Positions 25,206 to 33,167 of a DNA stretch of 64,000 nt are shown here, piece after piece. The notes under the pieces were generated by a model. The model ran no database searches and was not told where the DNA came from. It saw only the letters and a program-made list of their open reading frames with translations. The stretch is from NCBI GenBank assembly GCA_016234555.1, contig JACRBJ010000044.1, positions 86,737 to 150,736 of the forward strand, read 5' to 3'. Position 1 is the first letter of the stretch, and the number at the start of each line of letters is the position of its first letter. The DNA comes from Chloroflexota bacterium (GTDB lineage Bacteria > Chloroflexota > Anaerolineae > Anaerolineales > Villigracilaceae). The translations under genes were made by a program, and so were the position numbers.

Positions 25206-25251
25206 TATAATATTCCGTAATTTACTACCCTTAGTACTTGGGAAGTTACGG
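25206..25251 (+). promoter_or_regulatory. etfB promoter -10 and leader hairpin
   Basis: TATAAT at 25206-25211 has no good -35 hexamer. The leader then folds with CCGTAA (25215-25220) against TTACGG (25246-25251), whose last bases begin the GGAGG ribosome binding site, so the hairpin could affect translation of etfB. Confidence 0.5.
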
Positions 25252-25262
25252 AGGAACCTACA

Positions 25263-26102
25263 TTGTTTCATGCATTGGTAAGTATCAAGCAGGTGCCTGA
25301 TACGACAAACATTCGTATCGACCCGGAGACGAACAACCTCATCCGGCAAGGCGTTCCCACCATCCTCAATCCGTACGACGCCCACGCGGTGGCGGCGGCA
25401 GTGGAGTGGAAGCGTAAACTCGGCGGCAAGGTCACCATCATCACCATGGGACCACCCGCGGCAACCACATCCCTGCGTGAATGCATCGAAATGGGTGCAG
25501 ATCGCGCAATTTTGATTTCGGCGCGCCAGTTCGCGGGGGCTGACACGCTTGCCACATCCTACGTGCTGGCGGAAGTTATCAAAGAAATCCACTCCAAGGA
25601 CCCGATCGATCTGGTCTTCTTCGGCAAGCAGGCGATCGATGGCGACACCGCCCAGGTGGGTCCCGGTGTAGCCGTCCGCATGGATTTGCCGGTAGTCAGT
25701 TATGCCATCAAAATCCACGAAGTAAATTTAGAACAGCGCTACGTCATCATGGAGCGCAAGACCGAAAGCCGCAATGAAATCATCAAAACCTCGCTACCTG
25801 CGGCGATGACCTGCGAAAAAGAAATCGCTGAAATCCCCTACGCCTCGCTCCCCGATCTGGTCAATGCCCTGCGCTACGAACCCGAAGTCTGGACAGCCGA
25901 AAACCCCATCGTTTTCGATGTACCTCAACTCGGTTTGAAGGGTTCACCCACCACCGTGTTCAAGACCGGCACCCCCGAAAGGCACACCGCCGGCGAAATA
26001 TTTAAAGTGGCGGAAGTTGGCATGGACACTGTTGTAAAGACCGCGCTCGATAAAATTTTGGCGGTTGAAGGCATGGCTGCCATGCTAGGAGTGAAGAAAT
26101 GA
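25263..26102 (+). CDS. fixA: Electron transfer flavoprotein beta subunit (FixA/EtfB)
   Basis: The 279-residue protein starts with TTG, supported by GGAGG eight bases upstream. It shows EtfB features: LVSIKQVPDTTNIRIDPETNNL, NPYDAHAVAAAVEWK, and VFFGKQAIDGDTAQVGPGVAVRM, the ADP/AMP or second-FAD binding segment. The length (about 280 versus 250-260 for house-keeping EtfB) and linkage to fixC and fixX place it in the FixABCX group, in which the beta-subunit flavin can bifurcate electrons from NADH. It is the first gene of a tight four-gene operon. Confidence 0.95.
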   Translation: MFHALVSIKQVPDTTNIRIDPETNNLIRQGVPTILNPYDAHAVAAAVEWKRKLGGKVTIITMGPPAATTSLRECIEMGADRAILISARQFAGADTLATSYVLAEVIKEIHSKDPIDLVFFGKQAIDGDTAQVGPGVAVRMDLPVVSYAIKIHEVNLEQRYVIMERKTESRNEIIKTSLPAAMTCEKEIAEIPYASLPDLVNALRYEPEVWTAENPIVFDVPQLGLKGSPTTVFKTGTPERHTAGEIFKVAEVGMDTVVKTALDKILAVEGMAAMLGVKK

Positions 26103-27112
26103 GCAGGCGTTTTTGGGTTTACATCGAACAGGAAGATGGAAAAGTCCACCCCGTAGCGTGGGAATTACTCGGCGTGGCTCGCAAACTGGCTGATCAGGTT
26201 GGCGAAGATGCGGTTGTCGAAGGCATCCTCGTCGGGCATAACATGGACGAAGCCGCACAGGAAGCCCTGCACTACGGCGCCGAAACCGTCTATGTGTTGG
26301 ATCATCCCACCTTCAAGAATTATCTCAACAAACCGTACACTTCTGCGTTGCGATTCTTAGTGCAGAAGCACGAACCCGAAGTCTTTTTGGTTGGCGCCAC
26401 CACCCTCGGACGTGACCTGGCTGGAGCAGTTGCCACCAGCCTCAAGACCGGTCTGACGGCGGACACCACCCATCTGGCGATGGGCGAAATCAAGGAAGGC
26501 ACCAAGAAACTGCTTCTTGCCACCCGCCCCGCTTTTGGCGGCAACGTCATCGCGACCATCGTCTGCCGCAACCACAGCCCGCAGATGGCAACCGTCCGCC
26601 CGCGCGTGTTCAATCCCGCGCCGCGCCAGGCAGAGGCAAAGGGTCAGATTGTCCATGAAACCATGGAAATCACCCCCGACATGATCAACGCCGAAATCGT
26701 CGAATTCATCACCAATGAAGCGGCGTCAGTCAAGCTCGAATATGCCGATATCATCGTCTCCGGCGGACGCGGACTTGGCGGACCGAAGGGCTTCGAACTC
26801 ATCAAGCAACTGGCGGACGAACTCGGCGGCGTTGTCGGCTCGAGCCGCGCCTGCGTGGACGCGGGCTGGATCAAGTACGACCACCAGGTCGGGCAGACCG
26901 GCAAGACCGTGCGTCCCAAGCTGTACATTGCCTGCGGTATCTCCGGCGCCATTCAACACAAAGTAGGTATGCAGGAATCGGATTTCATCCTCGCGATCAA
27001 CCGCGACCCGCACGCCCCCATCTTCGATGTCGCCACGATGGGCATTGTCGGCGATTTGTACGAGGTCATCCCCGCGCTAATCAAAGAAATTCGGGCGCGC
27101 AAAGAGGCATAG
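26099..27112 (+). CDS. fixB: Electron transfer flavoprotein alpha subunit (FixB/EtfA)
   Basis: The 337-residue protein overlaps fixA by 4 bp. The C-terminal FAD domain is clear: SGGRGLGGPKGFELIKQLADELGG, SSRACVDAGW, HQVGQTGKTVRPKLYIACGISGAIQH, and a final DPHAPIFDVATMGIVGDLYEVIPALI. The N-terminal domain pairs with the beta subunit. It carries the electron-shuttling FAD that swings between the beta subunit and FixC. It is co-transcribed with the rest of the complex. Confidence 0.96.
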   Translation: MSRRFWVYIEQEDGKVHPVAWELLGVARKLADQVGEDAVVEGILVGHNMDEAAQEALHYGAETVYVLDHPTFKNYLNKPYTSALRFLVQKHEPEVFLVGATTLGRDLAGAVATSLKTGLTADTTHLAMGEIKEGTKKLLLATRPAFGGNVIATIVCRNHSPQMATVRPRVFNPAPRQAEAKGQIVHETMEITPDMINAEIVEFITNEAASVKLEYADIIVSGGRGLGGPKGFELIKQLADELGGVVGSSRACVDAGWIKYDHQVGQTGKTVRPKLYIACGISGAIQHKVGMQESDFILAINRDPHAPIFDVATMGIVGDLYEVIPALIKEIRARKEA

Positions 27113-27113
27113 C

Positions 27114-28436
27114 ATGGACAGGAACGAAAAACTCTCATTTGATGTCATTGTGGTCGGCGCAGGCTTGTCGGGTTCTGCGGCGGCGGCGATTGCGGCGCGC
27201 GGCGGCTTGAAGGTCGCCATCGTCGAACGCGGACAGGCTGCCGGCAACAAGAACTATTTCGGTGGAGCGCTCTACACCCACTCGCTGGTCGAAATCTACC
27301 CCGACCTTTTCGACCGCAAGCCCCCGCTCGAACGCCCCGTCACCGAAACCGGCTTCTGGTTCCTCTCGAAGGATGGCATGGTCAAAGCCACCGTCCAGGG
27401 CGGCAAAGTCAACAGCAACCCCATCGACGCCTATGTCGCCCAGCGCGCCAAGTTCGACCCGTGGTGGGCGGAACAGGCTCAGAAGGAAGGCGCGTTCCTC
27501 ATCCCCAAGACCGTGGTCGTGGACTTTATCCGCCAGAACGGCAAGGTGATAGGCGTCAAGACCGACCGTCCCGATGGCGACATCTACGCACCCGTGGTCA
27601 TCATCACCGAAGGTGTCAACAACCTGCTGACCCAGAAGCTTGGTCTCATCAAGCACGACATCCAGGGTCACTCCGCCGCGCTGGCGGTCAAGCAGTTGAT
27701 TTCGCTCCCCGCTGAAACCATCAACGCCCGCTTCGGGCTGACTGATAACAACCACGGCGTTGCGATGTCGGTGATGGGCGATGTCTCGTTGGGATTACCC
27801 GGGCTTGGCTTTGTCTACACCGGAGTGGACAGCGTTTCAGTGGGCGTGGGTGTCACCCTCGATGCCATGACCGAAGCGCACATCAAGCCCTACGAATTGC
27901 TCCAGCGCTACATGAACCACCCGATGATTGCCCCGTTGATCGCGGGCGGACGCCTGATGGAATACGGCGCGCATATCATCCCCGAAGGCGGCTGGAAGGA
28001 TATGCCCCAGCTTTACACCGACGGTGTGATGGTCGCTGGGGACGCGGCTTCGATGGTCAACGCCCTGCACTGGGAAGGCACCAACATGGCGATTGTGGCT
28101 GGCAAATGCGCCGGCGAAACCGCCATTGAGGCGCACAAGGTCAGGGATTTCTCGGCGACGACTCTCTCCAGTTACCGCACGCGCCTCGAAAAGCGCTTCA
28201 TCATGACCGACCTGCACCAATATCGCAACCTGTCGCGCTTCCTGAAGACCCATCCCGATTTCATGGCGATCTACCCGACCTTCCTCAACGATGCGCTGGG
28301 AATGTTCTTCACCGGGTTCGGCAAGCCCAAGAAAGAGTTGTACAGGGACATCCTCAAGTCTCTAACCAACCGCCGCCCGTTGCTCAAAGCCGTGGGCGAT
28401 ATTGTCGCCTTCGGTAGAACCATTATCGGTATATAA
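27114..28436 (+). CDS. fixC: FixC, ETF-quinone oxidoreductase-like flavoprotein
   Basis: The 440-residue flavoprotein begins with a Rossmann dinucleotide motif (VIVVGAGLSGSAAAAIAARGG) and contains a GDAASMVNALHWEGTNMAI segment that closes the FAD site, both typical of FixC/ETF-QO. It lacks the C-terminal iron-sulfur domain of mitochondrial ETF-QO; that part is supplied by the separate fixX gene. It starts one base after fixB. It transfers electrons from EtfAB to membrane quinone at the cytoplasmic face. Confidence 0.96.
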   Translation: MDRNEKLSFDVIVVGAGLSGSAAAAIAARGGLKVAIVERGQAAGNKNYFGGALYTHSLVEIYPDLFDRKPPLERPVTETGFWFLSKDGMVKATVQGGKVNSNPIDAYVAQRAKFDPWWAEQAQKEGAFLIPKTVVVDFIRQNGKVIGVKTDRPDGDIYAPVVIITEGVNNLLTQKLGLIKHDIQGHSAALAVKQLISLPAETINARFGLTDNNHGVAMSVMGDVSLGLPGLGFVYTGVDSVSVGVGVTLDAMTEAHIKPYELLQRYMNHPMIAPLIAGGRLMEYGAHIIPEGGWKDMPQLYTDGVMVAGDAASMVNALHWEGTNMAIVAGKCAGETAIEAHKVRDFSATTLSSYRTRLEKRFIMTDLHQYRNLSRFLKTHPDFMAIYPTFLNDALGMFFTGFGKPKKELYRDILKSLTNRRPLLKAVGDIVAFGRTIIGI

Positions 28437-28452
28437 ACGAAAGGTGAATCTT

Positions 28453-28767
28453 ATGTCTGAAAACACGAAAAAGTATGACCTGCCCGAAGTGTACATTGAC
28501 GACATTTTGATGTCGCTCAAGTACTTCCCCGACGAGCATGAAGCACACCTAAAAATTATCGACCCTCAAGTCTGCATGAACTGCAAGGAGAAACCCTGTG
28601 TCCAGTTCTGTCCCGTCGGCGCCTACCGCACCCAGGACGGCGGAACTGTGCAGATCGCCTTCCAGAGCTGCATCGAGTGCGGAACCTGTCGTGTAATGTG
28701 CCCACCCAAGAACGTCTTTTGGAAACTCCCGCGCGGCGGCTTCGGCGTCTCGTATAAGTTCGGCTAG
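28453..28767 (+). CDS. fixX: FixX ferredoxin-like protein
   Basis: The 104-residue protein has cysteines 41, 44, 49 and 53 (CMNCKEKPCVQFCP) and 73, 76, 79 and 83 (CIECGTCRVMCPP), enough for one or two 4Fe-4S clusters. It is the ferredoxin-like subunit that completes FixC. I start at the ATG with AAGGTG seven bases upstream; the track start 17 codons earlier is inside fixC. A hairpin follows. No nif genes are in the window, so the complex may serve ferredoxin reduction for purposes other than nitrogen fixation. Confidence 0.95.
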   Translation: MSENTKKYDLPEVYIDDILMSLKYFPDEHEAHLKIIDPQVCMNCKEKPCVQFCPVGAYRTQDGGTVQIAFQSCIECGTCRVMCPPKNVFWKLPRGGFGVSYKFG

Positions 28768-28782
28768 TTCGTATTGAGTTTC

Positions 28783-28816
28783 GATCGGCTCACGGCATCC
28801 CTGCCGTGAGCCGATC
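28783..28816. terminator. 15-bp perfect hairpin after fixX
   Basis: GATCGGCTCACGGCA and its exact complement flank TCCC. No T-run follows, so it may attenuate or protect the fix transcript and not end it cleanly. The hemerythrin gene starts 16 bp later. Confidence 0.65.
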
Positions 28817-28831
28817 GGACAGGAAAGTTTG

Positions 28832-29227
28832 ATGGCAACGATTAAGTGGAATCCCACACAAATGGCGACGGGGGTGGCTGAAGTCGACGAGCAGCATCAG
28901 GAATGGATACGCCGGTACAATCAATTCGATGAAGCAATTCATCAGGGAAAGGGCCTGGAAGCTGCAAAAAGCACGTTGAACTTTTTTATAGCCTACGCCG
29001 ATACTCATTTTCAGTTTGAAGAAGAGGTCATGTCCAAACGCCACAGCCCTGCCGAAAAAGCCAACAAGGACGCCCATGACCATATGCGGCTTGTACTCGA
29101 CGGATTCAAGTCATATGCGGAGAAACACGGGTATTCCATGTCTGAAATGCTGGGGTTGAAATTCCAAATGGAGAGATGGCTTATCAATCACATTTTGACG
29201 GTTGACATTAAATTGCGTGATGCGTAA
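28832..29227 (+). CDS. Bacteriohemerythrin-like protein
   Basis: The 131-residue four-helix protein has most hemerythrin di-iron ligands: H22, H59-x3-E63, H82, and H120-x4-D125. The first His of the expected HxxxH pair is Asn78 (NKDAH), so the site has four of the usual five histidines. Such proteins bind or sense O2, which fits a neighbour of an oxygen-sensitive electron-transfer operon. The ATG is preceded by AGGAAAG. The TTG start of the track is one codon earlier and less likely. A strong terminator follows. Confidence 0.88.
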   Translation: MATIKWNPTQMATGVAEVDEQHQEWIRRYNQFDEAIHQGKGLEAAKSTLNFFIAYADTHFQFEEEVMSKRHSPAEKANKDAHDHMRLVLDGFKSYAEKHGYSMSEMLGLKFQMERWLINHILTVDIKLRDA

Positions 29228-29246
29228 GCGATTGGACGGAATCCAT

Positions 29247-29286
29247 ACGCGCCGCGTGACCGAGAGGTACGCGGCGCGTTGTGTTT
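29247..29286. terminator. Intrinsic terminator
   Basis: ACGCGCCGCGT and ACGCGGCGCGT form an 11-bp stem around an 11-nt loop, followed by TGTGTTT. It ends the hemerythrin gene and faces the convergent small protein on the minus strand. Confidence 0.8.
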
Positions 29287-29294
29287 CGGGAAAT

Positions 29295-29582
29295 TCATTT
29301 CAACGAAGGCTGGACCATGGAGGCGGGATACCAGCCACTGCCTAAGCGAATTTCACAACCATCTCCCCATGGGTCCGTCATCTCATGCCAGCGGGACCAT
29401 CTCCACTCAGCGGGCGGATTGAACTCCCGCGCTTTTTTATAGCACTCGGCTCTCTGAGCTTCCGCGTAGGCGATTTCAACTTTTATAAACGGTATCGCCA
29501 AGGCGACAAAGGTACTTGCCAAAATCAGGGCGAGCAAAATGACGACAAGCCATTTTTTGAGAAAGTCAATCATGGATTCCAT
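29295..29582 (-). CDS. Small single-pass membrane protein
   Basis: The likely product is about 95 residues. After MESMIDF comes a hydrophobic helix (LVVILLALILASTFVALAI), then a Trp- and Cys-rich extracytoplasmic part (AECYKKA, EWRWSRWHEM, WGDGCEIRLGSGWYP) in which two cysteines may bond. The first of two close ATGs is taken as start; the second is three codons on. The ~20 further upstream codons of the track have no support. The family is not recognised. It is followed upstream by a second small membrane gene of similar low GC content. Confidence 0.55.
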   Translation of the reverse strand: MESMIDFLKKWLVVILLALILASTFVALAIPFIKVEIAYAEAQRAECYKKAREFNPPAEWRWSRWHEMTDPWGDGCEIRLGSGWYPASMVQPSLK

Positions 29583-29663
29583 GCTCTCTGTCAAATCACC
29601 TGCACGGCTGGACTTACTCGAATCTACACAAGGGTTCATAAAACAACTTAACGCACCGCAATT

Positions 29664-29834
29664 TTATTTGTATTTACTTTCTATTTTATCTATGTACTTA
29701 TTAAGTTGTCTTTTCTTTAGTTCAAACTGGCTCGACTTTACAAAAAAAACAAATGCAAGTCCAAATACTACACACAAACCCGGCAACAACAGACTACATA
29801 TTCCTTGAACTACTTCTTGATAATCTTTTATCAT
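29664..29834 (-). CDS. 56-residue small membrane protein (not in ORF track)
   Basis: An ORF of 57 codons starts at an ATG with GAAGGAGG upstream at ideal distance. The peptide has a 20-residue hydrophobic helix (SLLLPGLCVVFGLAFVFFVK) between a short polar N-terminus and a Lys-rich amphipathic C-terminus (ELKKRQLNKYIDKIESKYK). It is short enough to be missed by the 60-aa track cut-off. It lies in an AT-rich island and may be coupled to the small gene downstream. The function is unknown. Confidence 0.65.
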   Translation of the reverse strand: MIKDYQEVVQGICSLLLPGLCVVFGLAFVFFVKSSQFELKKRQLNKYIDKIESKYK

Positions 29835-29937
29835 TTAACGCCTCCTTCAAATGAAATTAATGTTGAATTACATTCTCATCATATACAAAATAACAAAAGT
29901 GAGTTCACTTGTTGGATTTTGGATATCTATGGTAAGT

Positions 29938-30007
29938 GGAGGCACTTGACTGACTCTCGGTTGCGCCTCCTGTCATCACGAATGGTGTCAAGTGCATTAG
30001 CGTTTTT
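29938..30007 (+). ncRNA. Candidate structured RNA with interleaved stems
   Basis: GGAGGC pairs with GCCTCC and GCACTTGAC pairs with GTCAAGTGC. The arms alternate (A, B, A', B'), which would give a pseudoknot or two exclusive folds, and CGTTTTTT follows the last arm. The 29835-30105 stretch upstream of coaBC has no coding evidence. Confidence 0.35.
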
Positions 30008-30105
30008 TCAATCATAGCAGATGACAGGCATTTCGGACTGGTCAAATAATTTCAACTTCGGATTTTCCGTCGTTTGCCCTTCATGCTTGGCAGTATAATC
30101 GCCCC

Positions 30106-31305
30106 ATGCCCATCCTTTCCAATAAACATATCCTTCTCGGTGTGACGGGTTCCATCGCGGTCTACAAAGCCGCCGACCTGGCGTCCAAGCTGGCGCAGGC
30201 GGGGGCGCTGGTGGACGTGATCTTCACCGAGGCGGGGGAAAAGTTCGTCTCGCCGCTCACCTTTCAATCGGTCACGGGACGCCGCGCCTACACCGACGCG
30301 GACCTGTGGGGTAATGAAGCCCATGTCCTGCACGTCAGTTTTGGCAAGACAGCGGATTTGCTGCTCATCGCGCCCTGCACGGCAGATACGATGGCGAAGC
30401 TCGCCAACGGCATCGCCGATAATCTGCTGACGGTCACGGCGCTGGCGGCTCAATGTCCGCTGGTGATTGCGCCCGCGATGGACGGCGGCATGTTTTCCCA
30501 CCCCGCCACGCAGAAAAATGTGGAAACGCTCAAAGGGCGCGGCGCGACAGTGATCGGTCCCGCCGAAGGACATCTCGCTTCGGGACTGGTTGGTCCCGGA
30601 CGGATGAGCGAGCCGGCTGAAATCCTTGGCTGTGTGCGGATGGTGCTTGGAAAAAATGGAAAACTCGCGGGCAGGAAGGTCGTCATCACTGCGGGCGGGA
30701 CTCAGGAAGCGCTCGACCCGGTGCGGGTCATCACCAACCATTCATCGGGCAAGCAGGGATATGCCGTCGCCCAAGCCGCCATCGATGCCGGCGCGGACGT
30801 TTGCCTGATCACTGCCCCGACGGCTCTCACCCCGCCCGTGGGCGCGCGCGTGGTCAATGTGAAGAGCGCGCAGGACATGCTCGAAGCGGTTTTGTCCGAA
30901 CCAGCCGATGCGTTGGTCATGGCGGCGGCGGCGGCAGACTTCACACCGAAAACCGTCGCCAAAGACAAGATGAAAAAGCGCGACGGCATTCCACAGATCG
31001 AACTCACAGCCGCACCCGACATCCTGAAAACAGTCGCCAGCCAACAGCGGAGTCTTTTCAAGGTGGTGGTCGGCTTCGCGGCGGAGAGTCAACATCTTCT
31101 CGAAAATGCGACCGAGAAGTTACAATCCAAGAAATTGGATTTGATCGTGGCGAACGACATCTCGTCCGCCGATGCGGGCTTTGCGGTGGATACGAACCGC
31201 GTCACCTTAATGTTTGCAGACGGAACGAGCGAGACCCTGCCGCTGATGAGCAAAACCGAAGTGGCGGAAAAAATCGTAGAACACACATCGAGACTGTTGG
31301 AGTAA
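30106..31305 (+). CDS. coaBC: Bifunctional phosphopantothenoylcysteine decarboxylase / phosphopantothenate-cysteine ligase
   Basis: The 399-residue flavoprotein makes 4'-phosphopantetheine for CoA synthesis. The N-terminal CoaC domain (1-~180) has the FMN-binding GVTGSIAVYKAADL, the catalytic His in HVLHVSFGKTADLLLIAP, and PAMDGGMFSHPAT, a PAMD variant of the usual PAMN loop. The C-terminal CoaB domain has VITAGGTQEALDPVRVITNHSSGKQGYA and AAAAADF. TATAAT ends six bases before the ATG and no ribosome binding site is visible, suggesting a leaderless transcript. The phosphoesterase gene follows after 2 bp. Confidence 0.97.
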   Translation: MPILSNKHILLGVTGSIAVYKAADLASKLAQAGALVDVIFTEAGEKFVSPLTFQSVTGRRAYTDADLWGNEAHVLHVSFGKTADLLLIAPCTADTMAKLANGIADNLLTVTALAAQCPLVIAPAMDGGMFSHPATQKNVETLKGRGATVIGPAEGHLASGLVGPGRMSEPAEILGCVRMVLGKNGKLAGRKVVITAGGTQEALDPVRVITNHSSGKQGYAVAQAAIDAGADVCLITAPTALTPPVGARVVNVKSAQDMLEAVLSEPADALVMAAAAADFTPKTVAKDKMKKRDGIPQIELTAAPDILKTVASQQRSLFKVVVGFAAESQHLLENATEKLQSKKLDLIVANDISSADAGFAVDTNRVTLMFADGTSETLPLMSKTEVAEKIVEHTSRLLE

Positions 31306-31307
31306 CC

Positions 31308-32039
31308 ATGCGCGTTTTGATCATCTCGGATATTCATGCAAATTACACTGCGCTCGAAGCCGTCCTGAAGGATGCTGGTCAGGTGGACGAGACCTGGTGC
31401 CTGGGCGACCTTGTCGGCTACGGACCCGACCCAAATGCGACGGTCGAGGAAATACGCGACATCCCCAACCTCACCTGCATCCTCGGCAATCACGACATGG
31501 CGGTCATCGGCAAGATGCCGCTCGAAGCCTTCAACGGCGAGGCGCGTCGTTCGCTTGCCTACCACGAGAAGGTCATCTCGGCGAGCAACATGAGTTTCAT
31601 GCGTTCGCTTTCGGCGAATGTCAAGGTGCGCGGGGAGGCTACGCTCGCGCATGGCAGTCCGCGCGACCCGCTGTGGGAGTACATCATCAACGGGCTGACG
31701 GCTCGCCTGAATTTCGACCACTTCGATACGCCCTGGTGTTTCGTCGGACATTCCCACGTCCAATGTATCTTTGCGCTGAACGAACAGAACGACCGTGTGA
31801 CCCTCGACCAGACCCAACCCGACCATACGATCAACCTGCACCCAAGGCTGATTCTGAATCCGGGGTCGGTTGGTCAGCCCCGGGACCGGAATCCGAAAGC
31901 CGCCTACGCCATTTACGACACCGAAGCCCGCACCTGGACTCCGCGTCGCGCGGAATACAACATCGTGGAGGTGCAGGATCGCATCCGCGCGGCTGGACTG
32001 CCGGAAAAGCATGCGGTGCGGATTGCAGAGGGCTGGTAA
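31308..32039 (+). CDS. Metallophosphoesterase (YfcE/DiaA-like calcineurin fold)
   Basis: The 243-residue enzyme has the dinuclear-metal motifs of calcineurin-like phosphoesterases: SDIHANYTALEAV, GDLVGYGPDP, LGNHD, AHGSP and FVGHSHVQ, followed by LNPGSVGQPRD. This is the GNHD/GHTH-type group that includes YfcE-like phosphodiesterases. The start is the ATG with GGAG upstream; the track extends into the coaBC region in another frame. The physiological substrate is unknown. It is separated from coaBC by two bases, so co-transcription is expected. Confidence 0.93.
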   Translation: MRVLIISDIHANYTALEAVLKDAGQVDETWCLGDLVGYGPDPNATVEEIRDIPNLTCILGNHDMAVIGKMPLEAFNGEARRSLAYHEKVISASNMSFMRSLSANVKVRGEATLAHGSPRDPLWEYIINGLTARLNFDHFDTPWCFVGHSHVQCIFALNEQNDRVTLDQTQPDHTINLHPRLILNPGSVGQPRDRNPKAAYAIYDTEARTWTPRRAEYNIVEVQDRIRAAGLPEKHAVRIAEGW

Positions 32040-32160
32040 CGACCGGCGTGACCAGCTTGCTGGTCATGGATGGCAAGCCAAGTCCAAAATAAGTGGAACC
32101 ATTTTCCTGTGGCGTTCGTCCTTTGGGCAGAGAAATCACCAAAGGTAGAAGGAGAAAGTC

Positions 32161-33117
32161 ATGAAAAAGATATTGTCCCTGAGTCTCATACTCATCGCCA
32201 CCCTGGTCCTTGCCGCGTGCGCCGCTGCCGCACCATCGGAGGCACCTGCCCCGATGGACTTTTTGGAAGGCGGGGCTGCCGCCCCACAGGAGGAAATGTT
32301 CGCGCCAGCACCCGAAGCCGCGGACCAATCCACCACATCAAACAGCGGAGCGGGAGCTTCAGCCGCCAGCGTGGAGCGCCTTGTCATCCAAAACGCCGAC
32401 CTTGCCATCGTCGTCTCGGATGTGGAGGGGCGCATGAAAAACATCCAGGTCATGGCCCAGCAGATGGGCGGATTTGTCGTCTCATCCAATTTAGGGCAGA
32501 GTTATACGAGGGATAATATTCAAGTGCCGGTGGCGCAGATCACGATCCGCGTGCCAGCCGAGCAACTCGACAAAGCGCTGGAGCAGATCAAGAAGGACGT
32601 GATCGAGGTACAGAACGAAACGCGCTCCGGTCAGGATGTCACCGCCGAATACGTGGATTTGCAATCGCGCCTGAAGAATTACGAAGCCGCTGAGGCGCAA
32701 CTGGAGAAAATTCTCGAAACCGCCACCGAGACCGAGGATGTGGTCAACGTCTTTAACCAACTCGTGTACTACCGCGAGCAAATCGAGCTGGTCAAGGGGC
32801 AGATGAAATATTACGAGGAAGCCGCCGCACTCTCCGCAATCAGCATCCGCATCATTGCCGAAGAAACCATCCAGCCGGTTGTGATCGGCAAGTGGGAACC
32901 CAAAGGCGTGGCGCTCGAAGCCGTGCAGGATTTGATTGACTACCTCAAAGGTTTCGTGGATTTCCTCATCCGCTTTGTGATCTTCATCCTGCCGGTCCTG
33001 ATTACCATTTGTGGACCAACCTACCTGATCTTCCTGGGAGGGCGGTTTGTCTTCCGCAAAGTGCGTGGTAACAAACCAAAGGTGGAGCAGCCGCAAACTC
33101 CCCCTGATGAAAAGTAA
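32161..33117 (+). CDS. DUF4349-like lipoprotein with C-terminal membrane helix
   Basis: The 318-residue precursor has a signal with lipobox LAAC (Cys20) and an Ala/Pro/Glu linker. A beta-alpha domain (about 70-150: RLVIQNADLAIVVSDVEGRMKNIQVMAQQMGGFVVSS) is followed by a coiled coil (RSGQDVTAEYVDLQSRLKNYEAAEAQLEKIL) and a membrane helix near 270-295. This order matches DUF4349 proteins. Their function is not well known; roles in envelope signalling have been suggested. The start is preceded by GAAGGAGAAAG. It is separated from the phosphoesterase by 121 bp and ends at a terminator. Confidence 0.85.
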   Translation: MKKILSLSLILIATLVLAACAAAAPSEAPAPMDFLEGGAAAPQEEMFAPAPEAADQSTTSNSGAGASAASVERLVIQNADLAIVVSDVEGRMKNIQVMAQQMGGFVVSSNLGQSYTRDNIQVPVAQITIRVPAEQLDKALEQIKKDVIEVQNETRSGQDVTAEYVDLQSRLKNYEAAEAQLEKILETATETEDVVNVFNQLVYYREQIELVKGQMKYYEEAAALSAISIRIIAEETIQPVVIGKWEPKGVALEAVQDLIDYLKGFVDFLIRFVIFILPVLITICGPTYLIFLGGRFVFRKVRGNKPKVEQPQTPPDEK

Positions 33118-33126
33118 TTGACACTC

Positions 33127-33167
33127 AGCTTGCAGGTTCAGCGTTTGAACCTGCAAGCTTTTTAATT
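33127..33167. terminator. Intrinsic terminator between convergent genes
   Basis: AGCTTGCAGGTTCA and TGAACCTGCAAGCT form a 14-bp stem, followed by TTTTAATTT. It separates the DUF4349-like gene (+) and the ABC operon (-). Confidence 0.93.

Noticed and set aside
25263-28767. Nitrogen-fixation cluster suggested by fixABCX
   Set aside because: No nif genes occur in the window; the complex is known in non-diazotrophs as well.
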